This document shows positions 55,126 to 64,000 of a DNA stretch of 64,000 nucleotides, in pieces. How positions within the stretch are numbered: the first letter of the stretch is position 1; the number at the start of each line of letters is the position of its first letter. The translations under genes were made by a program, and so were the position numbers. The stretch is from positions 17,561-81,560 of the forward strand of contig JAUXPP010000110.1 in assembly GCA_030683705.1 (NCBI GenBank), read 5' to 3'. Below the pieces are notes generated by a model. The model saw only the letters and a program-made list of their open reading frames with translations. It was not told the origin of the DNA and made no database searches. Origin of the DNA: Polaromonas sp. (GTDB lineage: Bacteria; Pseudomonadota; Gammaproteobacteria; Burkholderiales; Burkholderiaceae_C).

Positions 55126-55629
55126 ATGCCCGCTGCACTCCCCCCCAACGACGGCGCCCTGACCCACGGCCTGTTCCACCTGGCCATCAAGACCGCCGAC
55201 CTGGCGCGCACGCTGGCCTTCTGGACCGGCGTCATCGGCCTGCGCGAGACCGCGCGGCCCGACTTCGGCTACCCCGGCGCCTGGCTGGCCTGCGGGCAAC
55301 CGGGTGGCCAGGCCATCATCCACGTGTATGCCGGTGGCCCGGCACTGGGCCGCCAGGGCGTGGTCGAAACCGGCACAGCCGCGATCGATCACGTGTCGCT
55401 GGCCTGCACCGGTTACCACGCCTACATCGCGCGGTTTCGCGCCGCCAGCCTGGACTGGCGCGAATTCCTGGTCCCCGGTACCTCGCTGTGGCAGCTGTTC
55501 GTCTACGACCCCAGCGGCGTGCAACTCGAGCTCACCTTTGAAGGCGCGGTCGAAGCCGGCCCGCCCCCCGACATGTCGGAGGCCCGCCGCTACCGCGCCG
55601 GCCAATCCTTTTTTGTTTCCCTCGCCTAG
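55126..55629 (+). CDS. VOC family protein
   Basis: 167-aa vicinal oxygen chelate protein, two beta-alpha-beta modules. First module: LFHLAIKTADLARTLAFWTG with the metal His. Second module: AIDHVSLACTGYHAYIARF, ending in PSGVQLELTFEG with the metal Glu. ATG 55126 follows GAGAGGA. The family includes glyoxalases, extradiol dioxygenases and epimerases, and the role in this cluster is unknown. Lying 13 bases after the monooxygenase, it is part of the same transcript. Confidence 0.88.
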   Translation: MPAALPPNDGALTHGLFHLAIKTADLARTLAFWTGVIGLRETARPDFGYPGAWLACGQPGGQAIIHVYAGGPALGRQGVVETGTAAIDHVSLACTGYHAYIARFRAASLDWREFLVPGTSLWQLFVYDPSGVQLELTFEGAVEAGPPPDMSEARRYRAGQSFFVSLA

Positions 55630-55653
55630 CCCACCTTCACGGAGAACCCTGCC

Positions 55654-56640
55654 ATGCACCAGCCTGATATCACCCTCTTTTGCCGCAGATCGCTGCTGGC
55701 CCTCGCCCTGTCCCTGAGCCTGCTGCCCGCAGCACAGGCCGCCGACAAACTCAAGATCGGCGTGTTCCCGTCCAGCGCCGCGCTGCCTTTCTACATCGCG
55801 CAAAACCGCGGCTACTTCAAGGAAGCCGGCCTGGAGGTCGAGGAAATCCCGATGACCAGCCACCCGCTGACCCTGCAATCCATCGTCGCTGGCAACATCG
55901 ACGGCGCCGCCAACCTGGTGACACTGGAAGGCGCGAACATGGAAGTGCGCCGGCCGCGCACCCTCAAGTACATCTCGCTGAACGGGCAAAACAGCCAGCA
56001 CGTGATCGAACAGTTCGTCGCCAAACCTGACAGCCCGGCCAAATCGCTGAAGGACTTCAAGAACGGCTTCAAGCTGTTCTCGGCGCCCGGCCCGGCCAAC
56101 ATCGGTTCGGCCCGCGCGGTGCTGAAAAAAATCGGCCTGGTGGAGGGCAAGGACTTCAGCATCCAGGAGCAACCGATCAACATGCATTCGTCCGTGCTGC
56201 AGGCCGGCACCTTCGACGGCGGCTACACGCTGGAGCCCGCGGCGACCATCATGGTGGCGCAGAAAATCGGCAAACGCATCGAGACCGGCGTGATCGCCAC
56301 CCACCTGCTGGGCCGCAAGGACGCCAGTGCCTTTGCCGCCGGCGCCGTGTTGTCGGAAAAACTCATCAGCGAACGCCCCGATGTGGCCAAGCGTTTCACC
56401 GAGGCCTGGGCACGCGGCCTGAAGCAGGCGCAGACCGACAGCAGCACACGCGGCTACCTGATCCAGGGCATGAAGGTGCCGCCGGAGCTGGCCGCCACCG
56501 TGCCGCTGCCGCGCATCGTGATGGCCAAGGACATGACGGCGGCCGACGTTGCCGACTTCCAGAAATTCCTGGACATCGGCACCGAACTCGGCGTCGTCAA
56601 GGAAAAAATCGACGGCAAGGCCATGGTCAAGGCCTTTTGA
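55654..56640 (+). CDS. ABC transporter substrate-binding protein (NMT1/SsuA-type)
   Basis: 328-aa periplasmic protein with a Sec signal peptide (LLALALSLSLLPAAQA, cleavage near residue 29). The mature part opens KLKIGVFPSSAALPFYIAQN, typical of the NMT1/THI5 and SsuA group, which binds pyrimidine precursors, sulfonates and other small organics. A GGAGAA ribosome site is present. With the next two genes it makes a complete importer for the cluster's substrate. The frame encodes no lipobox. Confidence 0.92.
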   Translation: MHQPDITLFCRRSLLALALSLSLLPAAQAADKLKIGVFPSSAALPFYIAQNRGYFKEAGLEVEEIPMTSHPLTLQSIVAGNIDGAANLVTLEGANMEVRRPRTLKYISLNGQNSQHVIEQFVAKPDSPAKSLKDFKNGFKLFSAPGPANIGSARAVLKKIGLVEGKDFSIQEQPINMHSSVLQAGTFDGGYTLEPAATIMVAQKIGKRIETGVIATHLLGRKDASAFAAGAVLSEKLISERPDVAKRFTEAWARGLKQAQTDSSTRGYLIQGMKVPPELAATVPLPRIVMAKDMTAADVADFQKFLDIGTELGVVKEKIDGKAMVKAF

Positions 56641-56671
56641 CTCCACACGCACCCGACAAGGCTTGCTCCCT

Positions 56672-57517
56672 GTGAACACACTGGCATCTCCCACGCCCGG
56701 CCCGCTGCCGCCCGAAACGGCGGCAGCGGAGGCCAACGCCGACTCGCACCGCTGGTACCCCAAAGGCACACACATCACCGTGCGCGGGCTGACCAAACGT
56801 TTCGACGGGGCGACGATTTACGAGAACTTCGACCTGGACCTGCCCAAGGGCAAGATCATCTCGATCTTCGGGCCCAACGGCTGCGGCAAAAGCACGCTGA
56901 TCAACATGATCTCGGGCATCCTGCCCTTCGACGCCGGACGCATCCTGTTCGAAGGCAAGGAAGCCTGGGAAACGCGCATGGGTTATGTGTTCCAGAACTA
57001 CCGCGAGGCGGTGTTTCCCTGGATGCGTGCCATTGACAACATCCGTTATCCGCTGCAGTACCTGGACATCCCCAAGGGCGAGCGCCAGGCCCGGGTGGAC
57101 CGGCTGGTGGAAAACTTCGAGGTCAAGTTCGACCTGAACCGTTATCCCTACGAGATGTCGGGCGGGCAGCAGCAACTGGTGTCCATCATGCGCGCACTGG
57201 TGGTGGATCCGGAAGTGTTGTTCCTCGACGAGCCCTTCTCTGCCCTCGACTATGAAACCGTGATGGTGCTGCGCGGCCAGTTGCAGGCGGTGCTTACAGA
57301 ACGCCAGGTCACCACATTGCTGGTGTCGCACGACCTCGACGAAGCCGTGTTGCTGGCCGACGAGGTGATGCTGCTGACCAAACGCCCGACCCGCGTATCC
57401 GAGCGCCTGGCCTTCGACGCGCCACGGCCGCGCACCGCCGACACCACGGTGGGTGAGGAATTCATCCGCGTGAAAACGCGCGCGCTCGAGATTTTCCAGA
57501 CCGAGGTGCGGAAATGA
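56672..57517 (+). CDS. ABC transporter ATP-binding protein
   Basis: 281-aa ATPase. Walker A GPNGCGKST at 67-75, Q-loop in YVFQNYREAVFPW, signature MSGGQQQ, Walker B VLFLDEP and the switch His in LLVSHDLDEA are all present. It belongs to the SsuB/TauB-type nitrate/sulfonate/taurine class. GTG 56672 is chosen as start because the frame upstream overlaps the binding-protein gene. A 33-residue Pro/Ala-rich extension precedes the domain. It overlaps the permease gene by 4 bases. Confidence 0.93.
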   Translation: MNTLASPTPGPLPPETAAAEANADSHRWYPKGTHITVRGLTKRFDGATIYENFDLDLPKGKIISIFGPNGCGKSTLINMISGILPFDAGRILFEGKEAWETRMGYVFQNYREAVFPWMRAIDNIRYPLQYLDIPKGERQARVDRLVENFEVKFDLNRYPYEMSGGQQQLVSIMRALVVDPEVLFLDEPFSALDYETVMVLRGQLQAVLTERQVTTLLVSHDLDEAVLLADEVMLLTKRPTRVSERLAFDAPRPRTADTTVGEEFIRVKTRALEIFQTEVRK

Positions 57518-58278
57518 AACAACGCGACTGGATGGCCCGGCTGCGCCCGCTGATCGGTGTCGTGGTGCTGGTGGGCGCCTGGTATCTGATCCACGCGTCG
57601 CGCGCGGTGGACCCGCTGCTGCTGCCCTCGCCGGTGGAAACTTTCTCGGCGTTCTGGAACGGCCTGACACAGGGCACACTGGGCGCCGATTTCTGGAAAA
57701 CCATTGTGCGCACGCTGACCTCGTTTGCCCTGGCGCTGGTGATCGCGGTGCCGCTGGGCATTGTGCTGGGCAGCCTGCAAAAGTTGTACGAATCCATCGA
57801 GTTCGCCATCGAATTTTTCCGCTCGACACCGGCCTCGGCCATGTTCCCGCTGTTCCTGGTGATCTTCGGCGTCGGCGAAACCACCAAGATCGCGGTGGCG
57901 ACCTTCGGCGCCTCATTGACCATCCTGTTCAACGTGGCCTACGGCGTCATGGGCGCGCGCAAGCAGCGCCAGCTCGCCGCCAAGGTCATGGGGGCGCCGC
58001 GTTACCGGGTGCTGACCGACGTGACCCTGCTCGAGTCCATGCCGCAGGTGTTTGTCGGCATGCGTTCCGGCGTGTCGCTGGCGCTGGTGATCGTGATCGT
58101 CGCCGAGATGTTCATCGGCTCGACCGACGGCCTGGGCCAGCGCGTGATGAACGCGCAGATGATTTTCGACATGCCCGAGATGTATGCGGCGATTTTTGCG
58201 GCCGGCGTGCTCGGTTACGCGATGAACCTGGTATTCATCCTGGCCGAGCGGCGTTTTGTGCACTGGGGCGGCAAGTAG
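57514..58278 (+). CDS. ABC transporter permease
   Basis: 254-aa integral membrane subunit of the SsuC/TauC/BPD class, with about six helices. The EAA-type coupling loop is recognisable in LAAKVMGAPRYRVLTDVTLL, followed by ESMPQVFVGMRSGVSLALVI. The start overlaps the ATPase stop (ATGA). Last gene of the co-directional series 50313-58278. Confidence 0.93.
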   Translation: MKQRDWMARLRPLIGVVVLVGAWYLIHASRAVDPLLLPSPVETFSAFWNGLTQGTLGADFWKTIVRTLTSFALALVIAVPLGIVLGSLQKLYESIEFAIEFFRSTPASAMFPLFLVIFGVGETTKIAVATFGASLTILFNVAYGVMGARKQRQLAAKVMGAPRYRVLTDVTLLESMPQVFVGMRSGVSLALVIVIVAEMFIGSTDGLGQRVMNAQMIFDMPEMYAAIFAAGVLGYAMNLVFILAERRFVHWGGK

Positions 58279-58352
58279 GCGACTCGGGTTAGGATGCGGG
58301 CAACGCGCGCGGACCGTGCGCTGCCCCGCACTTTTACCGACCGTCTACACCC

Positions 58353-59135
58353 ATGAAAATCGCCACCTGGAACGTCAACTCCCTGGCCGTGCGCCTGCCT
58401 CAGGTACTCGACTGGCTGGCTGCCAACCCGGTCGATGCGCTGTGCCTGCAGGAGCTCAAGCTCAGCGACGACAAGTTTCCGCTGGAGGCGCTGGCTGCGG
58501 CCGGTTACCAAAGCGCGGTCTTCGGCCAGAAGACCTACAACGGTGTGGCGATCCTGAGCCGCAATCCGGCGCGCAACATCGTCAAAAACATCACCGGTTT
58601 CAGCGACGAACAGTCGCGCGTGATTGCCGCCACGCTGGACACGCCGCAGGGCGAGTTGCGGCTGGTCAACGGTTATTTTGTCAATGGCCAGGCGCCCGGC
58701 ACCGAGAAATTCGAGTACAAAATGAAGTGGCTGGACGGCCTGCGCAACTGGCTCAAAGACGAACTCACGGCGCAGCCGAACCTGGTGCTGGTCGGCGACT
58801 TCAACATCACCTTCGATGATCGCGATACCTACGACGCCGAGGGCCTGCGCGAAACCATTCACCACACGACCGAGGAACGTGAACACCTGAAGGCACTGCT
58901 GGGCCTGGGCCTGCACGACGCCTTCCGGCTGTTCGAGCAGCCCGAGAAAAGTTACTCCTGGTGGGACTACCGCGAGTTCGCCTTCCGCCGGAATCGCGGC
59001 CTGCGCATCGACTACATCCTGGTCAGCGACGCGCTCAAGCCGCGCGTGCAAAGCTGCGTGATCGACAAGCTGCCGCGCAAGAACGAGCGCCCCAGCGACC
59101 ATGTGCCGGTCATTGCGCACCTTGATTTGCTATAA
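58353..59135 (+). CDS. xthA: Exodeoxyribonuclease III
   Basis: 260-aa AP endonuclease/3' exonuclease of base-excision repair. MKIATWNVNSLAVRLPQVLD with LCLQELKL (catalytic Asn and Glu), VGDFNIT, RIDYILVSD and the SDHVPV terminus form the full endonuclease/exonuclease/phosphatase active site. The stop codon falls in the first bases of a dispersed repeat (59129 onward), so the last residues LDLL are shared with the repeat. Confidence 0.95.
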   Translation: MKIATWNVNSLAVRLPQVLDWLAANPVDALCLQELKLSDDKFPLEALAAAGYQSAVFGQKTYNGVAILSRNPARNIVKNITGFSDEQSRVIAATLDTPQGELRLVNGYFVNGQAPGTEKFEYKMKWLDGLRNWLKDELTAQPNLVLVGDFNITFDDRDTYDAEGLRETIHHTTEEREHLKALLGLGLHDAFRLFEQPEKSYSWWDYREFAFRRNRGLRIDYILVSDALKPRVQSCVIDKLPRKNERPSDHVPVIAHLDLL

Positions 59136-59183
59136 ATAACAGAGCTGCTCACGCCCGCCAGATCTGGGCTGGCAGCCTATTTT
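59129..59183 (+). repeat. Dispersed short repeat overlapping the xthA stop
   Basis: GCTATAAATAACAGAGCTGC then TCACGCCCGCCAGATCTGGG and CTGGCAGCCTATTTT. Its first bases contain the xthA stop codon TAA, and its other end meets the stop of the convergent HNH gene (59186). Confidence 0.8.
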
Positions 59184-59185
59184 CT

Positions 59186-59449
59186 TCACGAACTGCGGGC
59201 CACCCGGCCGGGTGATTCGACCGAGACGGGAACCACGCCCCTGGCATGGCGCTGGCTGTTGCACAGTTCGTGGCTGATCGCCAGGTTCTCCAGATGGCTG
59301 TTACCGCCTTCGCTCAGCGGGCGGATGTGCTCCAGCGTCGCCGCGGCCGGCAACACATGTTCACCACAGACCCAGCACGGCACCTGGCCATGCAGCTGGC
59401 GCGCCACGGTTTTGTAGATCTTGTCGCGGGTCAGGGAGAGTCGGCTCAT
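59186..59449 (-). CDS. Small HNH endonuclease domain protein
   Basis: 87-aa protein with an HNH nuclease core: zinc-type CWVCG, then TLEHIRPLSEGGNSHLENLA and SHELCNSQR. Stand-alone HNH proteins of this size are common in Burkholderiales and of unknown function; some belong to restriction or mobile contexts, but no such partner is adjacent. Convergent with xthA. Confidence 0.8.
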   Translation of the reverse strand: MSRLSLTRDKIYKTVARQLHGQVPCWVCGEHVLPAAATLEHIRPLSEGGNSHLENLAISHELCNSQRHARGVVPVSVESPGRVARSS

Positions 59450-59523
59450 GGCGAGACTTTAAATCAGCGCGCGCCGTGGAAGCGAGGGGGCCCGGTTTTT
59501 CCACCGGGCCACTCCCAGGCCAG

Positions 59524-61065
<1,542 letters not shown>

Positions 61066-61117
61066 GTTTTCTTGTCCCTTTGGTACTGCGACCGGTTATC
61101 CATCAATGAGGACGGTT

Positions 61118-62209
61118 TCAAGGCAGAGGTATCAGCATCTTGAAATCCGTGCGGCCGGGGACGCTGTCGCACTCGATCAAGCCGTGGTGTTGCTGAACAA
61201 AGGTTTGTGCCAAAGTCAGCCCCAGCCCGGAACCGCCTTCCCGCCCGGAGATCAGGGGATAGAAGATACGGTCCTTGATGGAGTCCGGAACACCCGGTCC
61301 ATTGTCGATAACATGCAATTCCAGTGCCAAGCGATAACGCTGCTTACCGAAAGTAACCTGTCGCGCGATCCGGCTCCTGAAACTGATCTCGGCGTCACCG
61401 GCGGCAATGCGCTCGGCCAGCGCCTGCGCGGCATTGTGGGCGATGTTCAGCACCGCCTGGATCAGCTGCTCGCGGTCGCCGCGGAAGTCGGGAATCGAGA
61501 TGTCGTAGTCGCGCAGCACGCGCAGGCCCTTGGGAAACTCGGCCAGGATCAAGGAACGCACACGCTCGCAGACTTCGTGAATGTTCACGTCACCCACCAG
61601 GTGCGGCCGGCGGTGCGGCGCCAGCAGGCGGTCCACCAGGGTCTGCAGGCGGTCTGCCTCGTGGATGATGACCTGGGTGTACTCGGTCAACTCCTTGGAC
61701 TGGATCTCCATCTGCAGCAACTGCGCCGCGCCGCGTATGCCGCCCAGCGGGTTCTTGATCTCGTGCGCCAGGTTGCGGATCAGTTCCTTGTTGGCCTGCG
61801 CCTGGTCGATCAGCCGCTCCTCCCGGTCCTGCTTGGCCTGCTGTTCCAGCGGCAGCAACTCGACAATCGCCTCGCCCGGGGTATCGGTCTGGGCCACCAC
61901 CACATGGACCGGCATCGGCTCGCGGTTCAGCGGCTTGAGCCAGGCGTCGTAACGCAGCGCCGCAAACTCGTTGCTGCCCGCGCCTTCCAGCGCGTTGTGC
62001 AGGATCATGGGCTCGGTGAAGCAGTCGGGTAACTGCGAACCCTCGATGGTTCTTCGCGAGGTGCCCAGCGCGTCTTCGAGCGCGGCGTTGGCAAACACGA
62101 CCACGCCGTTGGTGCGCACAACGGCCACCAGCGTGGCCAGCAGGTCAAAGGACTGGAAGCGAGGGAACGCGGCGGAGGTCGCGGCGAGGGAGAGGTTTGG
62201 CTTTTTCAA
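61118..62209 (-). CDS. ntrB: Nitrogen regulation sensor kinase NtrB
   Basis: 363-aa soluble histidine kinase: N-terminal PAS domain (VAVVRTNGVVVFANAALEDA), H box RNLAHEIKNPLGGIRGAA, and HATPase with NIAHNAAQA, DNGPGVP and GSGLGLTLAQ. Its kinase/phosphatase balance is set by PII proteins according to glutamine status. It is in the glnA-ntrB-ntrC order, but a MITE-like element and a small gene stand between glnA and ntrB. Confidence 0.96.
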   Translation of the reverse strand: MKKPNLSLAATSAAFPRFQSFDLLATLVAVVRTNGVVVFANAALEDALGTSRRTIEGSQLPDCFTEPMILHNALEGAGSNEFAALRYDAWLKPLNREPMPVHVVVAQTDTPGEAIVELLPLEQQAKQDREERLIDQAQANKELIRNLAHEIKNPLGGIRGAAQLLQMEIQSKELTEYTQVIIHEADRLQTLVDRLLAPHRRPHLVGDVNIHEVCERVRSLILAEFPKGLRVLRDYDISIPDFRGDREQLIQAVLNIAHNAAQALAERIAAGDAEISFRSRIARQVTFGKQRYRLALELHVIDNGPGVPDSIKDRIFYPLISGREGGSGLGLTLAQTFVQQHHGLIECDSVPGRTDFKMLIPLP

Positions 62210-62235
62210 GCCTGCTATTTTGACCCAGAAGAGCT

Positions 62236-62502
62236 AGGGCCTGTTCGCACTATTTATGCAAGATGCGTTGCGAGTCAACAAGGTCATGCGCGAGGCGCTA
62301 AATGCAGCCGGGCTGACGCCCGGCAAGGCTTTGCAACACTGCGCATGGCCTTTTTGGCCGCAACCCGAAGGGAACGGGGTGAAAACAGCGCCACTCGTTG
62401 TTGCACTCCTAACCCAGACGCCCGGTCCGGGTGTCGTCGCGCGCCTAGATTGGCACTGTTTTCACCGCGTTCGCACTCGCACAAATAGTGCGAACAGGCC
62501 TT
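62236..62502. mobile_element. MITE-like element with 18-bp perfect terminal inverted repeats
   Basis: GGCCTGTTCGCACTATTT at 62238-62255 is exactly mirrored at 62483-62500; extending by two bases gives 19 of 20. The about 230-base interior has no coding capacity of note and further imperfect self-complementarity. No transposase is encoded, and a target duplication is not obvious. It is inserted between the small secreted protein gene and ntrB, 26 bases upstream of the ntrB start codon. Confidence 0.8.
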
Positions 62503-62506
62503 GGGC

Positions 62507-63028
62507 TTACTGCCTCGCAGTGGGTCCGGGCAGGCGGCCGATTTCGCGCTTGAGGCCGGCAATGTCGCTTTCGTGGCGCGCAATGCTTTCCTTCATTTCG
62601 GCAACACGGTCGAGGTAGCGCTGGTAGTTGCGGCCTTCAATACCCTGCTTCTCGGGTTCACCGTTGTTGTATTCCTTTTGCTGCTCGGCCAGCCGGGCCT
62701 CGGCCTTGCGGAGCTCTGCCTCCAGGATGGCGCGCGTGTCGCTGTCGCGTGCACGCTGCTCGGCGTTGCCGGAGGGCGGCGCGGCCTGCACCGCTCCCGC
62801 CACGCGCACGGCCGCCGGGCGGCTGGCCGGCATGCCCTGCACCACCGTGACATTGCCGCCATCAATCTGCTTGCAACCACGCGCCTGGGCATCCCTGGCG
62901 TTGTTGATGTATTCAGGCGTGGCACCGGGCTTGGCGGCGCAGCGGTAAATACGCTCCTGCGCGATGGCGGAGGAAGCGGCTGCGGCCAGGAGCGCCGCGG
63001 AGATTGAAAGGAGTACTGTAGGTTTCAT
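62507..63028 (-). CDS. Secreted hypothetical protein (DUF4124-like)
   Basis: 173-aa protein. It has a signal peptide (VLLSISAALLAAAASSAIAQ), then a short domain with ERIYRCAAKPGATPEYINNA and ARGCKQID, whose two Cys fit a DUF4124-like fold, and a long charged helix at about 85-160 (AILEAELRKAEARLAEQQKE) predicted to form a coiled coil. ATG 63028 is preferred over an upstream frame to 63097. Located between glnA and ntrB on the same strand; a link to nitrogen control is only positional. Confidence 0.8.
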   Translation of the reverse strand: MKPTVLLSISAALLAAAASSAIAQERIYRCAAKPGATPEYINNARDAQARGCKQIDGGNVTVVQGMPASRPAAVRVAGAVQAAPPSGNAEQRARDSDTRAILEAELRKAEARLAEQQKEYNNGEPEKQGIEGRNYQRYLDRVAEMKESIARHESDIAGLKREIGRLPGPTARQ

Positions 63029-63128
63029 GCGTAACCCCAAGTGCCTGTTAAGGCTTGGACGGTCTGCCAGTATCCTGCAAAGGGTAAGAAAAAGCAAAAT
63101 CCGGCAGGCGATAACCCTGCGGGCCCAT

Positions 63129-63158
63129 AAAAAAGGACGGCCAGAGCCGTCCTTTTTC
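63129..63158 (-). terminator. Intrinsic terminator behind glnA
   Basis: A perfect stem AAAAAGGACGGC/GCCGTCCTTTTT (63130-63141 and 63146-63157) with loop CAGA ends in a T-run on the minus strand. It lies 20 bases after the glnA stop codon, the proper place for a rho-independent terminator, and would make glnA expression partly separate from the downstream genes. Confidence 0.85.
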
Positions 63159-63177
63159 GACCACAGACTGTAAAAAA

Positions 63178-64000
63178 TTACAGTGAGTAATACATGTCGA
63201 ACTCGATCGGGTGTGTCGCCTGGCGCAGGCGGGTCACTTCGACCATCTTCAGTTCGATGTAGGCGTCAATCATGCTGTCGGTGAACACGCCGCCCTTGGT
63301 CAGGAAGCTGCGGCCCACGTCGAGCGCGTCCAGCGCCTGGTCCAGGCTGTGGCACACGGTTGGCACTTTTGCATCTTCCTCGGGCGGCAGATGGTACAGG
63401 TCCTTGGTGGCAGCTTCGCCCGGATGGATCTTGTTTTCCACGCCGTCCAGACCGGCCATCATCAGGGCCGAGAAGCCGAGGTAAGGGTTCATCAGTGGAT
63501 CGGGGAAACGTGCCTCGATACGACGGCCTTTGGGGTTGGCGACGTAAGGAATACGGATCGATGCCGAGCGGTTTTTGGCCGAGTAGGCCAGCTTGACCGG
63601 GGCTTCGTAGCCGGGAACCAGGCGCTTGTAGCTGTTGGTGCCAGGGTTGGTGATGGCGTTCAGCGCACGGGCGTGCTTGATGATGCCGCCGATGTAATAC
63701 AGCGCGAAGTCCGACAGGCCCGCATAGCCGTCACCGGCAAACAGGTTCTTGCCGTCTTTCCAGATCGACTGGTGCACGTGCATACCGGAACCGTTGTCGC
63801 CAACGATGGGCTTGGGCATGAAGGTGGCGGTCTTGCCGTAGGCATTGGCCACGTTCTGCACCACGTATTTGAGGATCTGCGTCCAGTCGGCCCGCTGGAC
63901 CAGCGTGCTGAACTTGGTGCCGATCTCGTTCTGGCCGGCGCCGGCCACTTCGTGGTGGAACACTTCCACCGGGATGCCCAGCGATTCGAGGATCAGGGAC
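63178..64000 (-). CDS. glnA: Glutamine synthetase, type I (3' part; start lies beyond the window)
   Basis: The C-terminal about 274 residues of GlnA, which makes glutamine from glutamate and ammonia. [14 protein letters not shown] and [18 protein letters not shown] (metal and substrate residues), [20 protein letters not shown] and the [17 protein letters not shown] region are typical. The tyrosine loop used for adenylylation corresponds to [13 protein letters not shown] sequence, here [14 protein letters not shown]. The reading frame continues past position 64000. Confidence 0.97.
   Translation of the reverse strand, partial: SLILESLGIPVEVFHHEVAGAGQNEIGTKFSTLVQRADWTQILKYVVQNVANAYGKTATFMPKPIVGDNGSGMHVHQSIWKDGKNLFAGDGYAGLSDFALYYIGGIIKHARALNAITNPGTNSYKRLVPGYEAPVKLAYSAKNRSASIRIPYVANPKGRRIEARFPDPLMNPYLGFSALMMAGLDGVENKIHPGEAATKDLYHLPPEEDAKVPTVCHSLDQALDALDVGRSFLTKGGVFTDSMIDAYIELKMVEVTRLRQATHPIEFDMYYSL

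Noticed and set aside
54874..56796. 640-codon open frame antisense to the monooxygenase, VOC and binding-protein genes
   Set aside because: It crosses three well-supported genes and has no domain of its own.
62230..62510. Target-site duplication of the MITE-like element
   Set aside because: Bases directly outside the two terminal repeats do not form a direct repeat.

Overview
The window looks like chromosomal DNA of a high-GC betaproteobacterium of the family Comamonadaceae (Polaromonas, Rhodoferax or Variovorax-like). The inference rests on the gene families and their order (glnA - small secreted protein - ntrB - ntrC, thyA-folA, tandem glycine riboswitch before gcvTHP, intracellular PHA depolymerase), and on a short dispersed repeat that appears about ten times (GCTATCAAATTGATAGCTGC followed by a GGGCTGGAGGC-like tail). 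No rRNA, tRNA, CRISPR, prophage or transposase gene was seen.

Layout. 0.4-6.4 kb: succinyl-CoA:3-ketoacid CoA-transferase genes with a divergent PAS-LuxR regulator, then catalase-peroxidase KatG with an OxyR-like site, between two AhpD/carboxymuconolactone-decarboxylase family genes. 6.5-9.5 kb: thioesterase, short-chain dehydrogenase and ETF-ubiquinone oxidoreductase. 9.6-16.2 kb: two tandem membrane-anchored TAXI proteins, a D-erythronate dehydrogenase-like gene and a complete DctPQM TRAP transporter. 16.3-22.5 kb: a hypothetical gene, glycine riboswitch, gcvT-gcvH-gcvP and a TauE/SafE permease. 22.6-25.6 kb: a gluzincin-like protein, an esterase and two lipoproteins of atypical composition. 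25.8-29.4 kb: arfB, aroQ and a split 3-dehydroshikimate dehydratase (TIM-barrel gene plus VOC gene) with a TetR regulator, a plausible quinate/shikimate-to-protocatechuate module. 29.5-35 kb: EamA and MFS transporters, aroC and a sensor kinase with a degenerate receiver domain. 35-43.3 kb: cupin, GST, phaZ, a large inverted-repeat element, a methyltransferase, a CBS protein, metY, a hydrolase and a lipoprotein. 43.4-50.3 kb: cytochrome P450, DUF962, RraA-like, YihY, DUF2069, a D-2-hydroxyacid dehydrogenase, thyA and folA.

50.3-58.3 kb is the most interesting region: LysR regulator, ring-opening amidohydrolase (cyanuric acid amidohydrolase/barbiturase family), amidase, FAD monooxygenase, VOC protein and a three-gene NMT1/SsuA-type ABC importer, all co-directional and tightly packed. 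It reads as a self-contained uptake and degradation unit for an N-heterocycle such as a pyrimidine or triazine. 58.3-64 kb: exodeoxyribonuclease III, an HNH protein, ntrC, ntrB, a MITE-like element, a small secreted protein and the 3' part of glnA.

The unusual scale-level feature is repeat biology. Copies of the dispersed repeat lie inside the reading frames of gcvP and the P450 gene, and two others supply the stop codons of the exonuclease III and YihY genes. A second family forms a 516-bp palindrome-like element at 37.9-38.4 kb with a single-arm copy after katG.
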